From contig JBFMBS010000024.1 in the NCBI GenBank assembly GCA_040755055.1, forward strand, positions 1-64,000: a stretch of 64,000 nucleotides of DNA, read 5' to 3'. This document shows positions 19,531-27,724 of the stretch, piece by piece. A model generated the notes under the pieces. The model saw only the letters and a list, made by a program, of their open reading frames with translations. It was not told where the DNA came from and searched no databases. The position numbers and the translations under genes were made by a program. Each line of letters begins with the position of its first letter. Within the stretch, counting starts at the first letter, position 1. The DNA is from DYJK01 sp040755055 (GTDB taxonomy: Bacteria; Bacteroidota; Ignavibacteria; Ignavibacteriales; Melioribacteraceae).

Positions 19531-20661
19531 TTAAGTATTCAAACGCACCGGCATCAACAGCATCAATAAATCCTGGTTTTCTTTCTTCTGAACCGGTTCT
19601 ATTATAACTGCTTTTGTTGGTGAGTGGAGTTTGAAGGTTATATCTTCTTCCCCGGCTATATGATTTAAAATATCATTCACATAAGCAGAGTTAAAACCGA
19701 TCTCTAAATTTTCTCCGTTGTATGAACAAGCAACCTTCTCTTCTCCCGATGCACCAATATCCAAATCTTCCGCGGATATGTCTAAGTTTTCTTTGCTTAT
19801 TGAGAATTTTACCCTTCTTGTACTGGATGTAGAGAAAAGCATCATTCTTTTTATCGAATCGTGAATCTCTTTAGTGTTTACCTTCATTAAGTATTCATTC
19901 TCCAACGGAATAACACTGGAATAGTCCGGATACTTTTGTGCAATCAACCTGGTAATTAATTCTATATCGCTCAGTTTGAACGATACATAAGTTTTGGTTA
20001 AATGAATTTTTACTTCTTTCTCATCCAAAACTTTCATTAAAACGGAGACCGCTCTTTCGGGTATTACATACTGCTGGTTAAAATTTGCTTTTATATTTTT
20101 CTTTAACAAGTTCACCAACCTATGTCCATCGGTAGTAACAAATCGCAATCCTTCTTCGGTGAATTCAAACAAAGTGCCCATCATTGCCGGTCGCATTTCT
20201 TCTTTGCTCATAGCAAACGCACTTTTTTCAAATGCTTGTCTCAGTTCTAATCCATCTATGTTTACTTCGTTTATGTCTTTGTTGTTTTTATCTGCGGTTA
20301 TGGTAGGAATTTCCGGATACTCTTCCGGGTCTAAATAGCTTAAAGAATACTTTCCGGTGTCTGTAATTAAATTGAGTTTTTTATTTGTTGTTAATTTAAA
20401 ATGTATCGTAGTTTCTTTTAAGGAGCGTACGATATCGTTCAAAAGTCTCGCCGGAACAACCAATTTTATATTTTCTTCCGTAACAACATTAAGAGAAGAC
20501 TTCAACGATATTTCCAAGTCTGTAGCATATACTGTTAACTGCCCGTCTTTAACTTCGAATAAGAAATTCTCGAGTATAGGCATTGGTGTTCTGGTAGGTA
20601 CAGCCGGGATGATTTTACCGAGTAGTTTTTCGAGTTCTTTGCTGTTAACTTTGAATTCCAT
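19531..20661 (-). CDS. dnaN: DNA polymerase III beta subunit (sliding clamp)
   Basis: 376 residues starting at ATG 20661, chosen because GGAG lies 9 bases upstream and the protein then begins MEFKVNSKELEKLLGKI, as in other clamps. An in-frame ATG 11 codons upstream lacks this. Three clamp domains are recognisable. The N-terminal one contains PTRTPMPILENFLFEV; the C-terminus ends LMLLMPVRLN, matching the conserved PMRL tail. The dimeric ring tethers the replicase to DNA. The gene is transcribed away from the dnaA-dnaN spacer, which is part of the putative origin. Confidence 0.97.
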   Translation of the reverse strand: MEFKVNSKELEKLLGKIIPAVPTRTPMPILENFLFEVKDGQLTVYATDLEISLKSSLNVVTEENIKLVVPARLLNDIVRSLKETTIHFKLTTNKKLNLITDTGKYSLSYLDPEEYPEIPTITADKNNKDINEVNIDGLELRQAFEKSAFAMSKEEMRPAMMGTLFEFTEEGLRFVTTDGHRLVNLLKKNIKANFNQQYVIPERAVSVLMKVLDEKEVKIHLTKTYVSFKLSDIELITRLIAQKYPDYSSVIPLENEYLMKVNTKEIHDSIKRMMLFSTSSTRRVKFSISKENLDISAEDLDIGASGEEKVACSYNGENLEIGFNSAYVNDILNHIAGEEDITFKLHSPTKAVIIEPVQKKENQDLLMLLMPVRLNT

Positions 20662-20979
20662 ATTTCTTCTCCAAGTTGAGTCAAAAAATATCAAAAATAG
20701 GATAGACTTTCAATTTTAGTTGTGTTTGTTGGTATAGTTATTAACCGCATTAATATTATATGAAGTTTATATATAAGTAATATCTAATAATAATAAAGAT
20801 GTTAATATGTTGATAACCAAAATTTACTATTGAAAATAAATGCTAACATCAATAAGATATAAACAAACTGGCGGTAAAAAGATGTTAATAAGTTAAAGAT
20901 AATTAAGCGTGAAAAATCCTCCGTTAGTTATCAACAAGAAACCACACAGTAGTTAACATTCTTTTAACAATTTAAATAA
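20662..20979. other. dnaA-dnaN intergenic space with DnaA-box-like nonamers (candidate oriC part)
   Basis: Very AT-rich, no gene. Nonamers related to TTATCCACA: TTATTAACC at 20738-20746 (+), TTATCAACA at 20808-20816 (-), TTATTAACA at 20883-20891 (-) and TTATCAACA at 20928-20936 (+). With the upstream cluster at 22378-22759 this suggests an origin split around dnaA. The AT-rich stretch 20745-20860 could be the unwinding element. Confidence 0.65.
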
Positions 20980-22377
20980 TTAAGAAACACCAAGCTCAAT
21001 TTTATTTTTTAAAGATTCTATCAATTCGGACATTTTTGAATCACCGGTTATCATCTGTTCTATGGAAGACTGTGCATGTATAACCGTTGAATGATCCCTA
21101 CCGCCGAAGTGTAGCCCGATAGTTTTTAGCGAGGACTTGGTGAGCTGCTTCGAAAGATACATTGCAACTTGTCTTGCCAATACTACCTCTTTACGTCTAT
21201 TTTTTTCTCTTACTTTATTTTCTTCTACGTTAAAAAACTCACATACGATTTTAGTTATATGATCAATTGAAATATTAACTTGTTTGTTAGTGGAGACCTC
21301 ACGCACGGTTTTTTTTACTAGTTCAAAATCGATTTCTTTAGAGTTAAGGGAAGAGTTGGCAAGTAATTTAATTAAACACCCCTCGAGTTCCCTAATATTG
21401 GACGTGATATTATAAGCGATATACTCAAGTATTTCATTCTTTAACTCCATACCATACGTTAGACTTTTGTTCTTAAGTATAGCTATCCTGGTTTCTAAAT
21501 CAGGCGGCTGTATATCGGCTTGAAGTCCCCATAAAAACCGGGAAGTTAACCGCTCGTTCAAACCCTTTAAATCTTTTGGTGGCTTATCACTGGAAAGAAT
21601 TATCTGTTTCCCGGTTTGGTGAAGGGTGTTAAATATATGAAAGAACAAATCCTGGGTTTTTTCCTTGCCGACTAAGAATTGTATATCATCTATTATAAGA
21701 GCATCCATGCTCTTGTAGAAATTAGAGAATTCATTAACAGTGTTGTTTTGGATAGCCTCTACAAACTCAACAGTAAATACATCCGAGGAAAGATAAATAA
21801 CTCTCTTCTCCGGGTAACGTTCTAAAATTTTATTACCAATAGCTTGAATTAGATGAGTCTTTCCCAATCCAACGCCGCCATAAACAAAAAGCGGATTGAA
21901 GGAAGTTTGTCCGGGGCTTTCCCCTACGGCAATAGCAGCAGCACGTGCTAACTGGTTTCCTTCTCCTTTTATGAAGTTGTCAAATATATATCTAGGGTTT
22001 AGGTACGATTCGAAATCTTTTGTTTTTGTAATGGGCGGCGTAATACCCGGGGAAGAAGATGGGGCGGAAGTTGTTGGTGTTTCTGTTAGCTCTGTCTTCT
22101 CTTCTAAAACAACATAAGCTAATTTTCCGTTACCACCTAAAACTTGCGATACGGTTTTGTTAATAAGAGTGTTGTAATGTTCTTCGATCCACTCTATAAA
22201 GAAATTGTTAGGCACATAAATTTTAAGAGTATTGTTTTCTATCTCAAATGGTTTGATCGGTAAGAACCAGGTATTATAAGTTATAAAAGGGACATTCTCT
22301 TTTATTATGCTAAGACACTCTTTCCAAATATCTTTTGGGTCTTTTGCTAAAGTGTTGTTTTCAATAATGAGATTCAT
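20980..22377 (-). CDS. dnaA: Chromosomal replication initiator DnaA
   Basis: 465 residues from ATG 22377; a GTG three codons upstream (22386) is the alternative, and neither has a clear Shine-Dalgarno. DnaA binds DnaA boxes and melts oriC. Domain I is KDPKDIWKECLSII...TYNTWFLPI. Domain II is a short linker rich in Thr/Ser/Pro. Domain III has Walker A GGVGLGKTHL, Walker B ALIIDDIQF and the sensor stretch ILSSDKPPKDL. Domain IV ends with the DnaA signature GGRDHSTVIHAQ. A perfect DnaA box overlaps the start region, pointing to autoregulation. It heads the leftward run to gyrB. Confidence 0.98.
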   Translation of the reverse strand: MNLIIENNTLAKDPKDIWKECLSIIKENVPFITYNTWFLPIKPFEIENNTLKIYVPNNFFIEWIEEHYNTLINKTVSQVLGGNGKLAYVVLEEKTELTETPTTSAPSSSPGITPPITKTKDFESYLNPRYIFDNFIKGEGNQLARAAAIAVGESPGQTSFNPLFVYGGVGLGKTHLIQAIGNKILERYPEKRVIYLSSDVFTVEFVEAIQNNTVNEFSNFYKSMDALIIDDIQFLVGKEKTQDLFFHIFNTLHQTGKQIILSSDKPPKDLKGLNERLTSRFLWGLQADIQPPDLETRIAILKNKSLTYGMELKNEILEYIAYNITSNIRELEGCLIKLLANSSLNSKEIDFELVKKTVREVSTNKQVNISIDHITKIVCEFFNVEENKVREKNRRKEVVLARQVAMYLSKQLTKSSLKTIGLHFGGRDHSTVIHAQSSIEQMITGDSKMSELIESLKNKIELGVS

Positions 22378-22378
22378 A

Positions 22379-22387
22379 TTATCCACA
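22379..22387 (+). promoter_or_regulatory. DnaA box at the dnaA start codon
   Basis: Perfect TTATCCACA covering the alternative GTG start of dnaA and ending two bases before its ATG at 22377. DnaA bound here would block its own initiation region, a likely autorepression site. Confidence 0.6.
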
Positions 22388-22605
22388 ATTAATAAGCAGA
22401 AATGGTAGTTTTATTAATTAAATAAAGAGATAAAGGCAAATTATAACAGACAAGAATCAACAAATTATTAACATTAAAAACAATTTATAACACACACAGT
22501 TACAATAAGATAGGAGAAAAAAGTGTTGATAACCAACACGAAAAAACGTTTTTAATAAAGAATAATAAACAAGGATAAGAAAGTGAAACGTTTCACAACC
22601 AAAAG

Positions 22606-22614
22606 TTATCCACA
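22606..22614 (+). promoter_or_regulatory. Consensus DnaA box
   Basis: Exact TTATCCACA, two bases before a second relaxed copy TTATTAACG. Strongest single nonamer in the upstream origin cluster. Confidence 0.65.
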
Positions 22615-22759
22615 AGTTATTAACGCTTTTTTCCCGTCCGCTCTCACACTTACAAAATAAGTTTTGGTTGCTTTATGCGCAAATAATTTTTAAAAATAGA
22701 TATTACTTTTTGTTGAACTTAATAGAGTTTAATTTTACTTAGGTAAAAAGGAGAAACTT

Positions 22760-23737
22760 TTGAAAAATATTTTAGTTGTATTTACCGGTGGAACCTTTTC
22801 GATGAAGATTGATGAAAAAACGAAAGCGGCCGTTCCTTTTTTTCAAGGTCGCGATTTGATAGATATAATACCCAATGCAAGAAAACTTGCAAATATAACC
22901 GTTTATGAATACGGCAATTATCCCGGTCCGCACATGACACCGGAACTAATGTTTGATCTATCCCAAAAAATTAGAGAGCTGATTTTAAAACAAGAGGTGG
23001 ACGGAATTATAGTAACACACGGCACGGATACATTAGAAGAGACTGCATACTTTTTAGACTTGACTGTTAAAACCGAGAAGCCGATAGTTATTATAGGCGC
23101 AATGAAAACAAGCACGGAACCAGATTGGGATGGTCCGCGTAATTTGATTGATGCGATCCATATAATAAACAATCCCAACAGCAAAGGATTGGGGGTTCTC
23201 GTTTGTTTAAATGGGGAAGTAAACGCTGCAAGCGAGGTAACAAAAACCCACACCGAAGATATAGAAACTTTCCGAAGTTTAGATTTTGGTTCCCTGGGAT
23301 TTGTGGAAAAAGGAAAAGTGATTTACAATCGTCTGCCCAGAAAACTTGAGACGATAGAAACGGAGAAAATAAATTCCAATGTAGATCTTATAAAAGTTTA
23401 TGCCGGGATGGATCATAAATTTTTTAAGTACTCGGCAGACAGCAATGCAGAAGGTGTAGTGGTTGAAGCAATGGGCGTTGGCAACGTACCGCCGGCAGCT
23501 TTCGAGGGGATAAAATATATCACCGATAAAGGAATTCCGGTAATTCTGGTATCGAGATGCCCGGCCGGAGAAACTCTAGATATTTATGGTTATCCCGGTG
23601 CCGGTAAATGGTTAAAACAAGCCGGGGTTATTTTTGCAGATTATCTTAACGGGCAAAAAGCAAGAATTAAACTGATTATCTGTCTCGGTTTAACCAGCGA
23701 CATTAATAAGTTAAGAAAAATGTTCGAAGAAAATTGA
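22760..23737 (+). CDS. L-asparaginase/glutaminase family amidohydrolase
   Basis: 325-residue enzyme hydrolysing Asn (or Gln) to Asp (Glu) and ammonia. Both catalytic threonine motifs are intact: TGGTFSM (T12) and HGTDTLEET (T89-D90). The C-terminal domain ends as in type I cytoplasmic asparaginases, with no signal peptide. The start is TTG at 22760, supported by AAGGAG six bases before it; there is no ATG in frame nearby. Its stop overlaps the TTG start of the next gene (TTGA), so the two are coupled. It is the first rightward gene beyond the origin. Confidence 0.92.
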   Translation: MKNILVVFTGGTFSMKIDEKTKAAVPFFQGRDLIDIIPNARKLANITVYEYGNYPGPHMTPELMFDLSQKIRELILKQEVDGIIVTHGTDTLEETAYFLDLTVKTEKPIVIIGAMKTSTEPDWDGPRNLIDAIHIINNPNSKGLGVLVCLNGEVNAASEVTKTHTEDIETFRSLDFGSLGFVEKGKVIYNRLPRKLETIETEKINSNVDLIKVYAGMDHKFFKYSADSNAEGVVVEAMGVGNVPPAAFEGIKYITDKGIPVILVSRCPAGETLDIYGYPGAGKWLKQAGVIFADYLNGQKARIKLIICLGLTSDINKLRKMFEEN

Positions 23738-24282
23738 AAGCGCTTTACAACAAGGAACAACAAACCAGCGGCAAAAATTATCTTCCGTGGATTTTCTCGG
23801 TGCTGTTATTACCGTTAATTATATATTTAGTTTTTAACGAAGGTAAATTTTTCATTGTGGATTATGTTAATTTGCTGATACACGAGGGCGGACACGGAAT
23901 CTTTAGTATCTTCGGTATAAAATATTTGCATGCACTTGGCGGAACAATTACCCAGCTGTTAATCCCAACGATGTTTGTAGTGTTTTATTTTTTGAAAAAG
24001 AAACGAATCACAACACAAATATTTCTAATATGGCTAGGTCAAAACTTTATTAATGTATCCGTTTATGTCGCCGATGCACGTGCGCAAAAGTTGCCTTTAT
24101 TAGGAGGCAACAAAGTTTATCATGATTGGAACTACTTATTAGGCGAGATCGGATTGTTAGAATATGATAATATAGTAGGACAAGTTTTTTATTTTCTTGG
24201 TATTGCTGCTTTCGTTATCTCTTTGTTAATACCGATAATAATCAGAGACTACAAGACCGCGAAAATTGATTTAGGCCTGTAG
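23734..24282 (+). CDS. Small membrane protein with HEGGH motif (M50-like)
   Basis: 182 residues with about four to five hydrophobic segments. HEGGH at residues 50-54, in LLIHEGGHGIFS inside or beside a membrane helix, resembles the zinc-binding HExxH of M50-type intramembrane or M50B-like proteases. A second possible ligand region is VYVADARAQKLPLLGG. Substrate and activity are unknown. The gene starts at TTG 23734, overlapping the asparaginase stop as TTGA. A conserved link to asparaginase metabolism is not obvious. It could be a membrane protein of unrelated function. Confidence 0.7.
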   Translation: MKALYNKEQQTSGKNYLPWIFSVLLLPLIIYLVFNEGKFFIVDYVNLLIHEGGHGIFSIFGIKYLHALGGTITQLLIPTMFVVFYFLKKKRITTQIFLIWLGQNFINVSVYVADARAQKLPLLGGNKVYHDWNYLLGEIGLLEYDNIVGQVFYFLGIAAFVISLLIPIIIRDYKTAKIDLGL

Positions 24283-24286
24283 TCTC
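24245..24286. terminator. Possible terminator hairpin at convergent gene ends
   Basis: Perfect 9-bp inverted repeat GAGACTACA / TGTAGTCTC with a ~24-base loop, overlapping the 3' end of the HEGGH gene and followed by CTTTCG. The next gene converges from the other side. Confidence 0.35.
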
Positions 24287-24302
24287 CTTTCGAGAAATTT
24301 AT

Positions 24303-25595
24303 TTATATGAATAAAAGCTGCAGAATAATAAATATCGGCAGCAATACTATTAACGAAAACTTGTACATGTAAGCAAAGAAACTTGGCATTTTAATATTGT
24401 TTTCTTCTGCTACAGCTTTAACCATAAAGTTTGGACCATTGCCGATGTAAGTCATGCTGCCGAACATAACCGCACCAACCGAGATAGCTTTCAATAATTC
24501 CTCCGGTATCCCTGCAATTTCTTTTGCCAATCCCAATCCACCGGCTAACGAATGAAAGGTTACGGCAGTAGGAGTGTTATCAAGAAAACTGCTTAGAGCG
24601 CCAGTATAATAATAAAATTGCTGCGCAGTTGTTACTCCAAGGTGATAGGCGTTGGTTTCTAAATAGAGCAAACAAGGAACCATTGTGATAAAGATACCCA
24701 AAAATAAGTAAGCGACTTCTTTGATCGGTTCCCAGGTAAAGTTGTTAGATTCTCTAGTTAATTTGGTAGTAAATAAAAGCGATAGAACAGCCATCAATAG
24801 GATAACACCCTCGCGGATAAATTTAAAAAATTCGTTCAACTCTATGAAAGGCAAGTACTGTTGATTAAGGAAAGCAACAGCCAGAACTACACCAAGCAGC
24901 CAAACAAAATTTAATTTGCCCTCCAACTTAATTGGCCGTATAGCAGTTTTGTCAATTTTAATTGCTTCCGGAGATTCTTTTTTATAATAGTATGAATCTA
25001 TGATATAATAAATAACCAAAAGTAAAATATTTGCTATAAACCATTCAGGAGTTAATTTAAAAAACCATGTAAACGGCGCACCGCGAAGATACATCATAAA
25101 CAACGGCGGATCACCAAGGGGAGTTAATAAACCGCCGCAGTTTGCTATTATTCCAATAAAGAATAGTATAGTGTGAACTTTAAATTTTCTTTCTTTATTT
25201 GTTTGTATAACCGGGCGAATTAAGAGCATTGCAGCTCCCGTTGTTCCCATGAAAGATGCAAGCACGGCACCGATAGCTAGAAAGAGAGTGTTGATTTTTG
25301 GTTTTGCCTCGATATCACCCGAAAGATAAATTCCGCCGGTAATCGTAAATAGCGAGCCAAGAAGTATAATGAATGGTATATAATCAAAGACCATAGTTTC
25401 GTAAAGACGATGCCATAAACCGCCGGCGAGAAGATAAACTACTATCGGGATGCTTAGAATAATCGCAATAATTAATTTGTTGGAATTTTTTTCCCAGAAA
25501 TGATTCCAGAACAAAGGGAAGATTGCGATCGAAAGAAGCATCAACAAAAACGGGACTAAACTTATTAAAGGGATAGATAAAGCGTGAGTTTCCAT
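24303..25595 (-). CDS. NhaD-like sodium:proton antiporter
   Basis: 430 residues from ATG 25595, where AAGGAAA stands a few bases upstream; the longer open frame lacks such a site. About twelve membrane helices. The block NCGGLLTPLGDPPLFMMYL matches the conserved re-entrant segment of NhaD/ArsB-type ion transporters, and a second half-repeat has LSSFLDNTPTAVTF. These features place it in the IT superfamily, most likely as a Na+/H+ exchanger in the inner membrane, although a carboxylate transporter cannot be excluded. It is convergent with the HEGGH gene. Confidence 0.85.
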   Translation of the reverse strand: METHALSIPLISLVPFLLMLLSIAIFPLFWNHFWEKNSNKLIIAIILSIPIVVYLLAGGLWHRLYETMVFDYIPFIILLGSLFTITGGIYLSGDIEAKPKINTLFLAIGAVLASFMGTTGAAMLLIRPVIQTNKERKFKVHTILFFIGIIANCGGLLTPLGDPPLFMMYLRGAPFTWFFKLTPEWFIANILLLVIYYIIDSYYYKKESPEAIKIDKTAIRPIKLEGKLNFVWLLGVVLAVAFLNQQYLPFIELNEFFKFIREGVILLMAVLSLLFTTKLTRESNNFTWEPIKEVAYLFLGIFITMVPCLLYLETNAYHLGVTTAQQFYYYTGALSSFLDNTPTAVTFHSLAGGLGLAKEIAGIPEELLKAISVGAVMFGSMTYIGNGPNFMVKAVAEENNIKMPSFFAYMYKFSLIVLLPIFIILQLLFI

Positions 25596-25734
25596 GTCAT
25601 ATTTCCTTGTGTAAAAAAAGAGTTTTGCAAAACTAAACCTTACCATGGAAGGAAGCAATTAATGATAGATTAATTTTGAGAAAATAAAAAAGTAATAATG
25701 TAAATAACTAAAAGAACACAATCGTAAATTTTAA

Positions 25735-26766
25735 CTAGTTAAAACTATTTATTATTTCCCGTGTAATAATACTTACATCGCAGACACCGACATTAGAGAG
25801 AACAATAACAGAAATTGCAGTGTTTGTATCATGTAGAATAAAAGAAGAAAATCCAGAAGTACCGCCGCCGTGCAAAACAACTTTCCGTCCATCTCTCTCA
25901 TTAATTCCCCGCCTAGGTTAAAATCTATTGTTTTGCCAACGGTCAATTTTGTACTGTTCCACATTAAATCACGAAATTTTTCTTGGAGGATAGAATCGTT
26001 ACTTAAAGCTAACAGAAATTTTGAAAGGTTAAGAACAGTTGAAACCAGCGAGCCTCTTGACCACGCAGAACTTGCCATTATTGTTTGTTGCCTAACCCAA
26101 AAACTGTCGCTCCATAAATAACCGCTTGCTGTGTAGGAAAGTGGAAGAACCACCAAGATAAGTTAAATTCATTCCAAGCGGTAGCAAAACGTACTCGCTT
26201 AGAAAGTTCCGGTATTTTTTTTCTGAAACTTTTTCTAGAAGCATTCCAAGTAAGTAGTAACCAGTATTTGTGTAAGAAAATTTACTTCACGGAGAAAATT
26301 CTAAAGGAATATCTCCAACAAGACGAATTACATCATTAAATGTTAAATCACGCGCAAGAATATCAGCATAATTTTTTGGGACCGATGTAATTAGGAATGC
26401 CAGAGGTATGATTTAGAAGATTAGTTATGGTAACAGCGTTCCATTTTTCCAAGTATAACGAGAGCGGACCTTCTAAATTAATTTTATTGAGTTCTAAAAG
26501 CTTACACACACAAAGAGCCGTAAATAACTTAGTAATTGATCCAATCTCATAAATTGTAGAATCATTTGCCTCAATACCTTTTTCAATATCAGCCAAACCA
26601 TAAGAGCGAGCTTGTATTAGAGTATCATTATTAATAATAGCGACAGAAACACTGGGGATAAGCTGCCGCGCAATTTGCTGCTTAATAATAACATCTAGTG
26701 TATCAGCAAAAGAAAGTTGTAATGGAAGCAGAACAGCAATAACGAAAATAACACGTCTTAAAGAAA
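25735..26766 (-). pseudogene. Degraded serine hydrolase of the beta-lactamase class C/DD-peptidase family
   Basis: Read in three frames this is one recognisable protein. A signal-like stretch (VIFVIAVLLPLQLSFA) precedes the SxxK motif SITK (in YEIGSITKLFTAL), then NHTSGIPNYIGP, the YxN motif as SYTNTGYY, and HGGG near the end (VVLHGGGTSGFSS). Damage: one extra A in a six-A run (26372-26377), an in-frame TGA at 26287-26289 just before the YxN motif, a frameshift at about 26130-26175 and another at about 25880-25910. The expected start codon is also not visible. All catalytic motifs survive, so inactivation looks recent. Sequencing error alone would have to explain four separate lesions. Confidence 0.85.
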
Positions 26767-26891
26767 CAAATGTAATGTATATAAAATCAACGAGTGAGCT
26801 AATAATCGGAGAAACGACATAAATGGAAATTTTTTTAACCTTTTTTATCTTACTGACAGCCTTTATACTTTCCTAGTGAAATAGAAAAACA

Positions 26892-27707
26892 TTATTTCGA
26901 TGGTTGATGTAAAAAATGAAGTGAGCTTACAACATTAGCCCCAGGGATTTGACTTAAATATTCTTTTAATAATTTTGCGTGACCCGCTCCGATTAACACA
27001 AGAATCTTATCCCCGTCTTTAGCAATTCTTAAAATATTCGAAGTGATTTTTAAATTTCTAGCATACCACTTAGCGGCAAAATCTGCGCCAATATATTTAT
27101 CGTCTTTACCAATATTTAAGCTCATTAGGTAAATAGAATGGTTGATATTATCAAAGGGGGGAGAATTTATTAGATAAAAAATTTCATTTATGGATTTGGT
27201 TTCAATCGAATCAGGGTTAAATAGAGAAAAAAATTTATTACGGAAAGAGAACATTATTTCGTCAACTAAATAAACTTGCCCGTTCTGCTCTGCCCAGGCA
27301 ATTGCCTCGTTTATTGGTAAATCTTCTTTGTAATCGATAGCGTATATAGTTTTATGACCCAAGTTTTTAGCGAGACGCAAACCTATTTGATCGCGCTCGT
27401 CGTCGGTTAATTTGTATTTATTATTAATATATTCTTCAAACCGCGACAGCATGTAGTTGTTGTTAAAAGGAACCTCAAGAGCAATTTTATTGGGCTTATA
27501 TTCTTTTAATTGTTCAATTAATTCGGCAATTTCTTGCTGTCTTCTTTCTCCAAGAATATTATATACTGCAATATTGAAAACATCTCTTTTGGGAACATTC
27601 ATATGAAACGTTCCAAGAATCATAACATCAAATTTTTTCTGGGAATAGCACTGTAATGCTGAAAAAAGATAAAGGATAATACAGTTTATTAAAATAGACT
27701 TTTTCAT
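26892..27707 (-). CDS. DUF5694 family secreted protein
   Basis: 271 residues from ATG 27707 (a TTG five codons upstream starts right after the previous stop). Signal peptide MKKSILINCIILYLFSALQC. The mature protein opens with KKFDVMILGTFHMNVP, the hallmark of DUF5694, distantly like TraB/GumN-type proteins. Other conserved points are NKIALEVPF and LVLIGAGHAKLLKEYL near the end. Function of the family is not established. It follows the T9SS glycosidase-like gene by 17 bases and is probably cotranscribed. Confidence 0.8.
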   Translation of the reverse strand: MKKSILINCIILYLFSALQCYSQKKFDVMILGTFHMNVPKRDVFNIAVYNILGERRQQEIAELIEQLKEYKPNKIALEVPFNNNYMLSRFEEYINNKYKLTDDERDQIGLRLAKNLGHKTIYAIDYKEDLPINEAIAWAEQNGQVYLVDEIMFSFRNKFFSLFNPDSIETKSINEIFYLINSPPFDNINHSIYLMSLNIGKDDKYIGADFAAKWYARNLKITSNILRIAKDGDKILVLIGAGHAKLLKEYLSQIPGANVVSSLHFLHQPSK

Positions 27708-27724
27708 ATAGTGTTCTTTCAAAA

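Larger units (their letters stand above)
22378..22759. other. Space upstream of dnaA with DnaA boxes (candidate oriC part)
   Basis: 382 bases without a gene. It holds the consensus box TTATCCACA at 22606-22614 (+), followed at once by TTATTAACG (22617-22625), plus TTATTAACA at 22465-22473 (+), TTATCAACA at 22524-22532 (-) and TTATCCACA at 22379-22387 (+) on the dnaA start. A TATAAT lies on the minus strand at 22440-22445 as a possible dnaA -10. A weak TTGAAC-17-TACTTA (22713-22741) could serve the asparaginase gene. The divergent gene layout on either side also fits an origin. Confidence 0.7.

Noticed and set aside
25729..25744. Palindrome TTTTAACTAGTTAAAA at the pseudogene end
   Set aside because: AT-only symmetry at a stop codon in an AT-rich genome, likely chance; too weak as a terminator.
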